Assembly (NCBI RefSeq): GCF_017744675.1
Contig: NZ_JAGIAV010000002.1
Location: 62,001-126,000 of the forward strand
Direction: 5' to 3'
DNA length: 64,000 nucleotides
Source of the DNA: Flavobacterium sp.
GTDB lineage: Bacteria > Bacteroidota > Bacteroidia > Flavobacteriales > Flavobacteriaceae
Shown: positions 1-8,386 of the stretch, one piece after another
Layout: every line of letters starts with the position of its first letter
How positions within the stretch are numbered: the first letter of the stretch is position 1
Notes under the pieces: model-generated
What the model was told of the DNA's origin: nothing
The model's database searches: none
The model's input: the letters and a program-made list of their open reading frames with translations, nothing else
Program-made: the position numbers and the translations under genes

Positions 1-1
1 C

Positions 2-676
2 GATTATCTCTACTCTATTGTTGATGAAAATTACAAGCTAAGAAGCATAGATATTCTATCTCTTCATGGTTTGGTGATGCGTTCTATCGAAGAAGATTTT
101 TCTGGCAGAATTCGCAACGGAGGCGTTAGAATTTCAGGAGCCAATTTTATGCCACCAAACGCCAATAAAGTCTCGAATTATCTGGATGAACTGATTGATT
201 TTATCAATACAAATCCGTTAGAATTAAATGATATTGAACTAGCCACTATTTACCATCATAAATTAGTTTGGATTCATCCTTTTTTTGATAGAAACGGGCG
301 TACAGTTCGTTTAAGCATGAATTTGCTCTTAATGCGTTGTGGTTTTCCGCCTGCTATTATTTTAAAAAATGATCGCAAAAAATATTACGAAGCGCTTAAT
401 CAGGCCAACAATGGCAATTATCAAAAATTAACGCTTTTGATGTGCCAGGCTTTAGAACGAACGCTTAATATTTATTTAGGAGCAATGCCAGGAAGCAGTT
501 ATGATTACCAATCGATCCAAAATATTGTTAGCGAACCCGATACTCCTTATGGTCAAGAGTACGTCAGTTTATTGGCCAGAACAGGCAAAATTGACGCCTA
601 CAAAGAAGGAAGAAATTGGTATACGACAAAAGAAGCTATTGAAAACTATATGGCAACCCGAAAAAGAAAACGCTAA
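2..676 (+). CDS. Fic family protein, 5'-truncated by window edge
   Basis: The reading frame is already open at base 2, so the gene begins before the window and only its last ~224 codons are visible. The Fic active-site motif reads HPFFDRNGR (bases 275-301), close to the family pattern HxFx(D/E)GNGR, with Arg replacing the first Gly. Fic enzymes typically transfer AMP or another phosphate-containing group to a target protein through this His. A later segment (about 540-660) looks like the small winged-helix tail often found behind Fic domains in stand-alone bacterial proteins. The stop codon lies inside the stem of a terminator hairpin. No toxin or antitoxin partner is visible downstream; the upstream neighbour is not in the window. 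Family call is firm, target unknown. Confidence 0.88.
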   Translation, partial: DYLYSIVDENYKLRSIDILSLHGLVMRSIEEDFSGRIRNGGVRISGANFMPPNANKVSNYLDELIDFINTNPLELNDIELATIYHHKLVWIHPFFDRNGRTVRLSMNLLLMRCGFPPAIILKNDRKKYYEALNQANNGNYQKLTLLMCQALERTLNIYLGAMPGSSYDYQSIQNIVSEPDTPYGQEYVSLLARTGKIDAYKEGRNWYTTKEAIENYMATRKRKR

Positions 677-695
677 TTGATTATTAGCGTTTTTT
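671..695 (+). terminator. Rho-independent terminator of the Fic gene
   Basis: A 7-bp stem CGCTAAT (671-677) / ATTAGCG (683-689) with a 5-nt loop is followed by six T residues (690-695). The Fic stop codon TAA (674-676) is part of the left arm, so coding sequence and terminator overlap. Confidence 0.75.
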
Positions 696-753
696 GTTAC
701 TATTTGTAACATAAACTTTTGCTATCGAGCACTAAAAGAACAAATCAAAGTGG

Positions 754-761
754 TAACTTTG
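754..761 (+). promoter_or_regulatory. Bacteroidota -7 box of uvrA (TAACTTTG)
   Basis: TAACTTTG matches the Bacteroidota -7 consensus TAnnTTTG exactly and lies 17 nt before the ATG at 779. It argues against the longer reading frame that could start with TTG at 719, because that start would lie upstream of the promoter box. I see no well-spaced -33 TTG, so only the -7 element is claimed. Confidence 0.5.
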
Positions 762-778
762 CGTTTTTGCTCAAAATT

Positions 779-3610
779 ATGTTAGATAAAGATAATACTA
801 TAGAAGTTCTTGGTGCAAGAGTTCACAATCTAAAAAACATTGATATATCCATTCCGCGTGAAAAACTGGTTGTTATTACTGGTTTATCAGGTTCGGGAAA
901 ATCTTCTTTGGCATTTGACACTATTTATGCCGAAGGCCAGCGCCGTTATGTGGAAACTTTTTCGGCATACGCGAGGCAATTTCTTGGCGGATTGGAACGT
1001 CCTGATGTTGACAAAATCGACGGACTTTCTCCTGTAATCGCGATTGAACAAAAAACAACAAGTAAAAGTCCGCGCTCTACAGTTGGAACCATTACCGAGA
1101 TTTACGATTTCCTGAGGCTTTTATACGCACGTGGTGCAGATGCCTATAGCTATAACACAGGTGAAAAAATGGTTTCCTATTCTGATGAACAAATTAAAGA
1201 TTTGATTATTCAGGATTACAACGGAAAACGCATCAATATTCTAGCTCCCGTTATTAAAGCCAGAAAAGGGCATTATGCCGAATTGTTCCAACAAATTACC
1301 AAACAAGGATTTTTGAAAGTTCGTGTAAATGGCGAAGTTCAAGATTTGGTTGCAGGAATGAAACTGGATCGTTATAAAACGCACGATATTGAGATTGTTG
1401 TAGATAGAATGGTGATTGAAGACAATCCTGATACTCAGAAACGATTATCTGAAAGCATCAATACAGCCATGCATCATGGCGAAGATGTTTTAATGATTTT
1501 AGATCAGGATTCTAATGAAGTACGCTATTTCAGCAGAAATTTAATGTGTCCTTCAACAGGAATATCGTATCAAAATCCGGAACCAAATTTATTTTCTTTT
1601 AACTCTCCAAAAGGGGCTTGTCCGCATTGCAACGGCTTAGGAACTGTTCACGAAATCAACGTTAAAAAGATTATTCCAAATCCAAAATTATCTATAAAAG
1701 CAGGAGGTTTTGCGCCTCTTGGCGAATATAAATCGTCATGGATTTTTAAACAGTTGGAAACCATTGGAGAAAAATTTGGTTTTAAAATAACCGATCCGAT
1801 TGAGAAAATTCCTGAAGAAGCCATGACTATGATTTTGTATGGCGGAAAAGATAAATTTTCTATTAGCTCCAAAGATCTTGGCGTAACGAGAGAATACAAA
1901 ATTGATTTTGAAGGAATTTCAAATTTTATCAAAAATCAATACGATGAAAGTGCTACAACTAGCATAAAACGTTGGGCAAAAGATTTTATGGACGAAATTA
2001 ATTGTCCTGTCTGCGACGGTTCTCGTCTTAAAAAAGAAGCTTTATTTTTTAAAGTTAATGGAAAAAACATCACCGAATTGTGTGATATGGATATTTCCGA
2101 TTTGACAGCATGGTTCTTAGATTTAGAAAATCATTTGACCGACAAACAGCTTTTAATTGCTTCTGAAGTGGTGAAGGAAATTAAAGACCGTTTGAACTTC
2201 TTGATGAATGTTGGTTTAAATTATTTGGCTTTAAGCCGAAGTTCAAAATCGCTTTCGGGTGGTGAGGCGCAGCGTATTCGTCTGGCAACACAAATTGGTT
2301 CGCAATTGGTTGGCGTTTTATATATTTTGGATGAGCCAAGTATTGGTTTGCACCAAAGAGATAATGAAAAACTGATTCAGTCTCTGGAGCAACTGCGTGA
2401 TATTGGAAACTCTGTAATTGTGGTAGAACATGATAAAGACATGATCGAAACTGCCGATTATGTTATTGATATTGGGCCAAAAGCTGGAAAATACGGCGGA
2501 CAAATCATCAGTACAGGAACTCCAAAAGAAACCTTAGCTTCTAATACAATTACCGCTCAATATTTGAATGGCAAAATGAAATTTGACATTCCGAAAGAAA
2601 GAAGAAAAGGAAATGGCAAATTCTTAAAACTAACTGGAGCAACAGGAAACAACCTTAAAAATGTTTCGATCGAAATTCCGTTAGGTCAGATGACATGCGT
2701 TACAGGAGTTTCAGGAAGCGGAAAATCGACTTTAATTAATGAAACTTTGTACCCGATTCTGAATGCGTATTATTTCAATGGCGTAAAAAAACCGCAACCT
2801 TACAAAAAGATTGAAGGTTTGGAGCATATCGACAAAGTAATTGATATTGACCAAAGTCCGATTGGTAGAACGCCACGTTCGAATCCGGCAACTTATACAG
2901 AGGTTTTCACCGAAATCAGAAATCTATTTACCATGACTTCTGAGAGTATGATTCGCGGTTATAAAGCGGGTCGTTTCAGTTTTAATGTAAAAGGCGGACG
3001 TTGCGAAACCTGCGAAGGTTCTGGTGTAAGAACAATCGAAATGAACTTTTTACCAGACGTTTATGTAGAATGCGAAACGTGCCAAGGAAAACGTTTCAAC
3101 AGAGAGACTTTAGAAATTAGATACAAAGGAAAATCTATTTCAGATGTCTTGGATATGACAGTTGATGAAGCAGTTCCTTTCTTTGAAAATATTCCAAAAA
3201 TTCACAGAAAAATCAAAACGATTCAAGATGTTGGTTTGGGTTATATCACGCTTGGTCAGCAAAGCACAACGCTTTCTGGCGGTGAAGCGCAGCGTATTAA
3301 ACTGGCAGGTGAATTGTCTAAAAAAGATACTGGAAATACATTTTACATATTAGACGAACCCACAACAGGATTACATTTTGAAGACATTCGTGTTTTGATG
3401 GAAGTAATCAATAAACTGGTTGACAAAGGAAATACGATTCTTGTGATCGAACATAATATGGACGTGATAAAACTTGCAGATTATATTATCGATATTGGCC
3501 CAGAAGGAGGAAAAGGCGGCGGACAATTGGTCGCCAAAGGAACTCCTGAAGAAGTGGCAAAGAACAAGAAAAGCTATACGGCTAAATTTTTGAAAAAAGA
3601 ATTGGAGTAA
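779..3610 (+). CDS. uvrA: Excinuclease ABC subunit A (UvrA)
   Basis: UvrA is the damage-recognition ATPase of nucleotide excision repair; a dimer loads UvrB on distorted DNA. The 943-residue product has the usual length. Two ABC modules are visible: Walker A GLSGSGKS near residue 35 and GVSGSGKS in the second half, each with an LSGGEAQRI signature and an ILDEP Walker B. Zinc-finger cysteine pairs are present (CPHC, CPVC, and CETC...CETC spaced by 19 residues). I start at ATG 779 ([13 protein letters not shown]), where the conserved UvrA N-terminus begins; a TTG at 719 would add 20 non-conserved residues and precede the promoter box. It is a single-gene transcript, followed by a palindrome-rich spacer. 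Sequence is intact. Confidence 0.97.
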   Translation: MLDKDNTIEVLGARVHNLKNIDISIPREKLVVITGLSGSGKSSLAFDTIYAEGQRRYVETFSAYARQFLGGLERPDVDKIDGLSPVIAIEQKTTSKSPRSTVGTITEIYDFLRLLYARGADAYSYNTGEKMVSYSDEQIKDLIIQDYNGKRINILAPVIKARKGHYAELFQQITKQGFLKVRVNGEVQDLVAGMKLDRYKTHDIEIVVDRMVIEDNPDTQKRLSESINTAMHHGEDVLMILDQDSNEVRYFSRNLMCPSTGISYQNPEPNLFSFNSPKGACPHCNGLGTVHEINVKKIIPNPKLSIKAGGFAPLGEYKSSWIFKQLETIGEKFGFKITDPIEKIPEEAMTMILYGGKDKFSISSKDLGVTREYKIDFEGISNFIKNQYDESATTSIKRWAKDFMDEINCPVCDGSRLKKEALFFKVNGKNITELCDMDISDLTAWFLDLENHLTDKQLLIASEVVKEIKDRLNFLMNVGLNYLALSRSSKSLSGGEAQRIRLATQIGSQLVGVLYILDEPSIGLHQRDNEKLIQSLEQLRDIGNSVIVVEHDKDMIETADYVIDIGPKAGKYGGQIISTGTPKETLASNTITAQYLNGKMKFDIPKERRKGNGKFLKLTGATGNNLKNVSIEIPLGQMTCVTGVSGSGKSTLINETLYPILNAYYFNGVKKPQPYKKIEGLEHIDKVIDIDQSPIGRTPRSNPATYTEVFTEIRNLFTMTSESMIRGYKAGRFSFNVKGGRCETCEGSGVRTIEMNFLPDVYVECETCQGKRFNRETLEIRYKGKSISDVLDMTVDEAVPFFENIPKIHRKIKTIQDVGLGYITLGQQSTTLSGGEAQRIKLAGELSKKDTGNTFYILDEPTTGLHFEDIRVLMEVINKLVDKGNTILVIEHNMDVIKLADYIIDIGPEGGKGGGQLVAKGTPEEVAKNKKSYTAKFLKKELE

Positions 3611-3613
3611 ACA

Positions 3614-3646
3614 AAACCCGACAGGTTTTTAAAACCTGTCGGGTTT
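3614..3646. repeat. Perfect palindrome after uvrA, terminator-like
   Basis: Sixteen-base arms (AAACCCGACAGGTTTT at 3614-3629, complement at 3631-3646) flank a single T, 3 bp after the uvrA stop. It can serve as a terminator stem but no T-tract follows on the plus strand beyond the arm itself. The shape, long perfect arms with almost no loop, recurs elsewhere in this window (56003-56039), which suggests a dispersed palindrome type. Confidence 0.65.
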
Positions 3647-3668
3647 ACTATGTATAGGGATCTTTTTT

Positions 3669-3685
3669 CAAAGTTTAAAACTTTG
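3669..3685. repeat. 17-bp palindrome related to the one at 56003
   Basis: CAAAGTTT-A-AAACTTTG is a perfect odd palindrome. The core of the 37-bp palindrome at 56003-56039 carries the same arms (CAAAGTTT/AAACTTTG), so these are two copies of one dispersed family. Confidence 0.5.
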
Positions 3686-3727
3686 ACAAAGGTTAAATCT
3701 CTTTAATCTACTCTATTAATATCTGTC

Positions 3728-4085
3728 GAACCTACGGTTCTTTTTTTCTTTTCGTTTTATCTTTCCGACGGATTAAAATCCGTCGCTACAAAATGAATTG
3801 AGCCGATGGCTCTTTTTAAAATCTTAATTAGCATTGTTCAGTAAAAGTTTCGTAGAAACGAATATATTGTAGCAACGGATTTTAATCCGTTGAAGATTTA
3901 TGGAGAGATCTATATTAGTTTCATAGAAACGAACATTTTGTAGCAACGGATTTTAATCCGTTGAAGATTTACGGAGAGATCTATATTAGTTTCATAGAAA
4001 CGAACATTTTGTAGCAACGGATTTCAATCCGTTGAAGATTTACGTTGAAAATTATTACGAACACAATATTGAGTTCCATAGGAAC
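3728..4085. repeat. Array of bipartite two-hairpin (REP-like) elements
   Basis: The block contains a small hairpin with a triloop followed by a conserved spacer (consensus ATTTTGTAGC, first T variable) and a second hairpin, repeated. Complete plus-strand units: 3847-3892, 3918-3963 and 3989-4034, each GTTTC-(G/A)TA-GAAAC, then the spacer, then CAACGGATTTTAATCCGTTG (third copy TTTC). These three are tandem with an exact 71-bp period. A minus-strand unit lies at 3766-3812 (CGACGGATTAAAATCCGTCG, spacer, GAGCC-GAT-GGCTC). Solitary small hairpins are at 3728-3740 (GAACC-TAC-GGTTC) and 4073-4085 (GTTCC-ATA-GGAAC). A second array is at 54345-54542. No transposase is nearby. The organisation resembles REP sequences moved by REP-associated tyrosine transposases, by analogy only. 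Confidence 0.8.
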
Positions 4086-4317
4086 GGAACATTATTTTTC
4101 GCATTCAAATTATTCAATTATCTTTTTGCTTTTAATGCATTGATAATGAATCAAAAAACTGAATTTGATTATTATCACAAGATTACTTTTAGATTATAAT
4201 TCGTGTTTTTTGTAACAATTCTAGAAAAAAGCGTTAATTTAGTGTCCGCTTTTTTTGAAAAATTCAATGTTTTAAAGAAAGATCTTTTCAATTAAACCAA
4301 TTGTTTATTTTGAAACC

Positions 4318-4416
4318 AACTGCCCTAGCCCTGATGGGAACGGCATCCTTTTGTGGTGGGGTTCACCGCAAAAGATACAGTGGACAGCAGGAATTAGCTC
4401 CTTCAAATCCGCTAAA
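4318..4416 (+). ncRNA. Structured RNA candidate (Flavo-1-like) upstream of LOG gene
   Basis: The segment is far more GC-rich than the flanking spacer and folds well. Its main stem pairs 4345-4358 (ATCcTTTTGTGGTG) with 4364-4376 (CACCGCAAAAGAT), with one bulged C and one G-U pair. It is preceded at 4305-4312 by TTATTTTG, 7 of 8 matches to the TAnnTTTG box, which would place the start near 4318-4320. I recall similar sequences (CCCTAGCCCtGATnGnAnCGGCATCC ... AAAAGATAtAGnGGAnAGCnGGAA) recurring in Bacteroidota genomes, and the description fits the Flavo-1 motif, but I cannot confirm the Rfam match. It ends ~35 nt before the next gene, so it could be an independent RNA or a 5' leader. Ends are approximate. 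Confidence 0.55.
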
Positions 4417-4450
4417 TACATAAATAAAATAATAAATTAAAATACCTAAA

Positions 4451-5179
4451 ATGAGATTAGAAGATTTTGATAATGATGAAGATAAAGTAATTCAGGATCG
4501 TTTGAAACAAAAAACGTGGAATGAAATTAAAACCAATGACAGCTGGGCAATTTTTAAAATTATGTCTGAGTTTGTAAACGGTTACGAAGCAATGGGACGT
4601 ATTGGTCCGTGCGTTTCTATTTTTGGATCTGCAAGAACAAAACCAGATGATAAGTATTATAAACTAGCTGAAAAAATCGCTTATAAAATCAGTAAAGCAG
4701 GTTACGGTGTGATTACAGGAGGTGGTCCCGGAATTATGGAAGCTGGAAATAAAGGTGCGCATTTAGGTGGTGGAACTTCTGTAGGCTTGAATATTGAGCT
4801 TCCGTTTGAGCAACATTTCAACCCTTATATTGACCATGATAAAAACTTAAACTTCGATTATTTCTTTGTGAGAAAAGTAATGTTCGTAAAATATTCGCAA
4901 GGATTTGTGGTTATGCCTGGAGGATTTGGAACTTTAGACGAAATGTTTGAAGCAATCACTTTAATACAAACTAAGAAAATTGGAAAATTCCCAATTATTT
5001 TGGTTGGTGTTGAATTCTGGTCAGGACTGATCGAATGGGTTAAAACTGTTTTGGTTGAAAAAATGCATACAGTAAGCCCAGAAGATTTGAATTTGTTTAA
5101 AATCGTAGATACCGAAGATGAAGTTGTAGAAGCATTAGATAAATTCTACAAAAAGTACGATTTAAGTCCGAATTTCTAA
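4451..5179 (+). CDS. LOG family protein (TIGR00730-type Rossmann protein)
   Basis: The 242-residue product carries both LOG signatures: GGGPGIMEAGNKGA (about residues 90-103) and PGGFGTLDE (residues 156-164), which form the nucleotide pocket. LOG proteins cleave the N-glycosidic bond of cytokinin riboside 5'-monophosphates or simple nucleoside monophosphates such as AMP; older annotations call them lysine decarboxylases, which is unsupported. An N-terminal extension of ~45 residues precedes the Rossmann core. The gene is alone, follows the structured RNA candidate, and ends before a hairpin terminator. In vivo substrate unknown. Confidence 0.9.
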   Translation: MRLEDFDNDEDKVIQDRLKQKTWNEIKTNDSWAIFKIMSEFVNGYEAMGRIGPCVSIFGSARTKPDDKYYKLAEKIAYKISKAGYGVITGGGPGIMEAGNKGAHLGGGTSVGLNIELPFEQHFNPYIDHDKNLNFDYFFVRKVMFVKYSQGFVVMPGGFGTLDEMFEAITLIQTKKIGKFPIILVGVEFWSGLIEWVKTVLVEKMHTVSPEDLNLFKIVDTEDEVVEALDKFYKKYDLSPNF

Positions 5180-5265
5180 TTTTCAAACCATTCATAGTTC
5201 TTAAATGTTTTTAAGCACTTATGTCACTGATATGGTTAAATTATACTGCAAATACGCAAAAATTG

Positions 5266-5293
5266 AAAGCTGTTTTTTTAAACAGCTTTTTTT
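5266..5293 (+). terminator. Terminator after the LOG gene
   Basis: Stem AAAGCTGTTT (5266-5275) / AAACAGCTTT (5280-5289) with a TTTT loop and a T-run to 5293. It sits 87 bp after the LOG stop and before the next gene on the same strand. Confidence 0.7.
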
Positions 5294-5368
5294 ATATTAT
5301 TTTTACAGAAATCCGAAACTCTGATATGTTCGTAACTTAAGTATATCTAATAATTTTTAAGCCACTAT

Positions 5369-8197
5369 TTGAAAGCACTTTATAAAATTATTTGCCTCTT
5401 TTTAGCTTTATCATTTTCGATAAAACTAACTGCACAACATCTCTCCAAGATGGAAGTGGCAGTAAATCTTGAGCTTAAAACATTAAACGTTAGGCAGGAT
5501 ATTACGTATCACAATACTTCAAACGACACTTTAACTTCGATTGTCTTAAACGATTGGAACAACGCTTTTGTAGACAAAAATACTCCTCTAGCCAAACGTT
5601 TTTCTGATGAATTTTATAGAGGATTCCATCTGGCAAAAGCTGCTGATAGAGGAAAAACAACGATTATAAATCTAACCGAAACCAATTATTTGGCTTTGGA
5701 ATGGGAAAGAAGCGCTCAAGATCCAGACTATATTATTGTAAAGCTTAATCGCAATCTTTTACCTAACGAAAAAATCGATTTACATCTTAATTATATCGTA
5801 AAAATACCAAACGATAAATTCACTCATTTTGGTTTTGACCAAAATGGCGGTATGGCGCTTAAAAACTGGTTTTTAAGTCCTGCCCGTTTTGAAAATGGCC
5901 TTTTTGTAAAATACAACAATTACAATTTGGACGATATTGCCAATGCAGTGAGCGATTATGAAGTCGAAATTAAAATTCCCACCCAATATTCTATTACAAC
6001 CGATTTAAATTCGGTTGCAAAAGACACAACCAATCAGGGCTACAATATCCTAAGTTTCTCAGGAAAAAATAGAACCGATTTTAGTTTGTATATCGAAAAG
6101 CAAAACAGTTTTAGATCGTATGACAATGGCTCTTTGGTGGTTGAAACCAATTTAAAAAACAAAAAAATAGACGAATTTCAGAAAGCGATTATTATCAATC
6201 GCGTGGTTTCGTATGCTGAAAAAGTTATTGGCAAATATCCGCACGAAAAAATAACCGTTTCTCAGATCGATTACGATCGAAATCCGTTTTATGGTTTAAA
6301 CCAGCTGCCTTCATTTATTAGTCCGTTTGAGGATGATTTTGTATTTGAAATTCAATTTTTAAAGACTTTTTTAAATAATTACCTTAAGAACAGTCTTCGA
6401 TTAGACCCAAGAAAAGACAATTGGGTTTATGACGGAATCCAGATTTATACTATGATGAAGTACATGGAAGAACATCATCATGACGAAAAAATGCTGGGAA
6501 GGCTTTCTGACATGAAACTCTTTAAAAGCTATAACATTACCAATCTTACTTTTAATGAGCAATACAGCTATTACTATATGCTAATGGCTCGTAAAAATTT
6601 GGATCAGCCGTTAGGTGACCCTAAAAACACATTAATAAAATTTAACGAGCAAATTGCCAGTAAATACCGCGCAGGTTTAAGTTTAAGCTATTTAGACGAT
6701 TATCTCAATCACGATATTGTTCCTAAAAGCGTAAAAGAGTTTTACAATCTAAACCAAATTGGACAGTCGAATCGTTATGATTTTGAGAAAATCTTAACCC
6801 AGAAAAGTCCAAAAAAAATAGACTGGTTTTTTAAAACTATTATCGATTCAAGAGATATTATCGATTATAAATTTTCTCACGTTTCTCGAACTGCAGATAG
6901 CATTACTTTCTCTGTCAGAAACAAAACCGGAATCTACGCTCCTATTCCAATTTACGGAATCAAAAAGAAAGAAGTCGTGTTTAAGGAATGGATTGAGCCA
7001 AAAACAGCGGATTCTGTTTATCAATTCAGCCGAAAAAATGCAGACAAGATCGTTATTAATTACGACAATGAAGTTCCAGAATACAATCAAAGAAACAACT
7101 GGAGGTCTTTAAAACATGTTGCGCTAAACCGTCCTGTAAAATTTAATTTTGCCAAAGATCTGGAAGATCCAGATTATAATCAGATTATCTACATTCCAAC
7201 ATTAAATTATAATTATTATGATGGTTTTGCACCTGGAATTCGTTTTAGCAATAAAACCATTTTAGACAAACCTTTCAATTTCGATATCAACCCAGCCTAT
7301 TCTATAAAAGCGGGTACAATTTCTGGATCATCAGCTTTTTCATGGAATCAGTATTATAGAAATAGCACTTTATACAATGTTCGTTATTCTATCAGCCAGA
7401 ATTATTTCCATTATGCTCCAGATGCGACTTATTTGAAATTAAATCCGATGGTCATATTTCGCATTCGCGAAAAAGATTTCAGAGACAATAGAAAACAAGC
7501 ATTTTTATTTCGTCAAGTCATTGTAAATCGTGAAGAAAGCCAGTACATCACAGATAATTCAACACCTAATTATTCTGTTTTTAATGCCCGCTATTCTAAC
7601 ACCAAAACAGAATTAATCGATCATTTCAATTTTATGACCGATTTACAGTTTTCTAGCGGATTCGGTAAAGTTTCTGGGGAAATAGAATACAGAAGACTAT
7701 TTCAAAACAATAAGAAATTAAATTTAAGATTATACGTTGGAAGTTTCTTGTATAATAAAACAAACTCAGATTATTTTAGTTTTGCTTTAGATCGTCCGAC
7801 AGATTATTTATTTGATTATAATTTATTTGGAAGATCAGAAAGTAAAGGTTTCTTCAGTCAGCAGTATGTCATTGCAGAAGGAGGTTTCAAATCGCAGTTA
7901 GAACCATCTTACGCCAATCAATGGATCACGACTTTAAATGCAAGTTACGCAATATGGAACTGGGTAGAACTTTACGGAGACATTGGTTTTTTGAAAAACA
8001 AGCATCAAAGTGAGTTCTTTGCTTATGATTCTGGAGTGCGTTTAAACTTGGTTCCAGACTATTTTGAACTCTATTTTCCTGTTTATTCTAATAATGGATG
8101 GGAAATATCGCAGCCTAAATACAATGAAAAAATACGATTTATCATCACTTTTTCACCAAAAACGTTAGTTACCCTTTTCACTAGAAAATGGTTTTAA
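5369..8197 (+). CDS. Pseudo-M1-peptidase domain fused to outer-membrane beta-barrel
   Basis: The 942-residue protein begins (TTG start) with a signal peptide ending ...LTAQ. Residues ~25-500 follow the M1 (gluzincin) aminopeptidase layout: a beta-rich N-domain, then a segment that aligns with HExxH-x18-E by spacing and by the WVYDG/WLxEG landmark. The three zinc ligands and the catalytic Glu are gone: HExxH is KTFLN (332-336) and the third ligand is Asp355. The C-terminal ~330 residues alternate aromatic/hydrophobic beta-strands and end in ...TLFTRKWF, as expected for an outer-membrane barrel with a terminal aromatic. Inference: a non-catalytic periplasmic domain tethered to a barrel, perhaps binding peptides or envelope proteins. 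The gene stands alone. Family labels such as aminopeptidase would overstate it. Confidence 0.75.
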   Translation: MKALYKIICLFLALSFSIKLTAQHLSKMEVAVNLELKTLNVRQDITYHNTSNDTLTSIVLNDWNNAFVDKNTPLAKRFSDEFYRGFHLAKAADRGKTTIINLTETNYLALEWERSAQDPDYIIVKLNRNLLPNEKIDLHLNYIVKIPNDKFTHFGFDQNGGMALKNWFLSPARFENGLFVKYNNYNLDDIANAVSDYEVEIKIPTQYSITTDLNSVAKDTTNQGYNILSFSGKNRTDFSLYIEKQNSFRSYDNGSLVVETNLKNKKIDEFQKAIIINRVVSYAEKVIGKYPHEKITVSQIDYDRNPFYGLNQLPSFISPFEDDFVFEIQFLKTFLNNYLKNSLRLDPRKDNWVYDGIQIYTMMKYMEEHHHDEKMLGRLSDMKLFKSYNITNLTFNEQYSYYYMLMARKNLDQPLGDPKNTLIKFNEQIASKYRAGLSLSYLDDYLNHDIVPKSVKEFYNLNQIGQSNRYDFEKILTQKSPKKIDWFFKTIIDSRDIIDYKFSHVSRTADSITFSVRNKTGIYAPIPIYGIKKKEVVFKEWIEPKTADSVYQFSRKNADKIVINYDNEVPEYNQRNNWRSLKHVALNRPVKFNFAKDLEDPDYNQIIYIPTLNYNYYDGFAPGIRFSNKTILDKPFNFDINPAYSIKAGTISGSSAFSWNQYYRNSTLYNVRYSISQNYFHYAPDATYLKLNPMVIFRIREKDFRDNRKQAFLFRQVIVNREESQYITDNSTPNYSVFNARYSNTKTELIDHFNFMTDLQFSSGFGKVSGEIEYRRLFQNNKKLNLRLYVGSFLYNKTNSDYFSFALDRPTDYLFDYNLFGRSESKGFFSQQYVIAEGGFKSQLEPSYANQWITTLNASYAIWNWVELYGDIGFLKNKHQSEFFAYDSGVRLNLVPDYFELYFPVYSNNGWEISQPKYNEKIRFIITFSPKTLVTLFTRKWF

Positions 8198-8386
8198 TCA
8201 AATAAATTTTAAACAAAAACTTGCGAAATTGTCAATAAAATTAAATTTTACATAAAAATAACAAAAATAAAATACGTTGTTTCTGAATTTGAATACAAAT
8301 AATTAAATTATATTTAGTTCAAAGAATTATGATTATTGATTGTTTTTAAGTAATTTCGCGTCAAATAACATGACCACTACAAGATT

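Noticed and set aside
719..778. Longer uvrA start at TTG 719
   Set aside because: It precedes the TAACTTTG promoter box and adds residues not found in UvrA proteins.
3847..4034. Possible short CRISPR array (regular repeats at 71-bp period)
   Set aside because: Whole 71-bp units including the between-hairpin part are repeated, so there are no unique spacers, and no cas genes are near.
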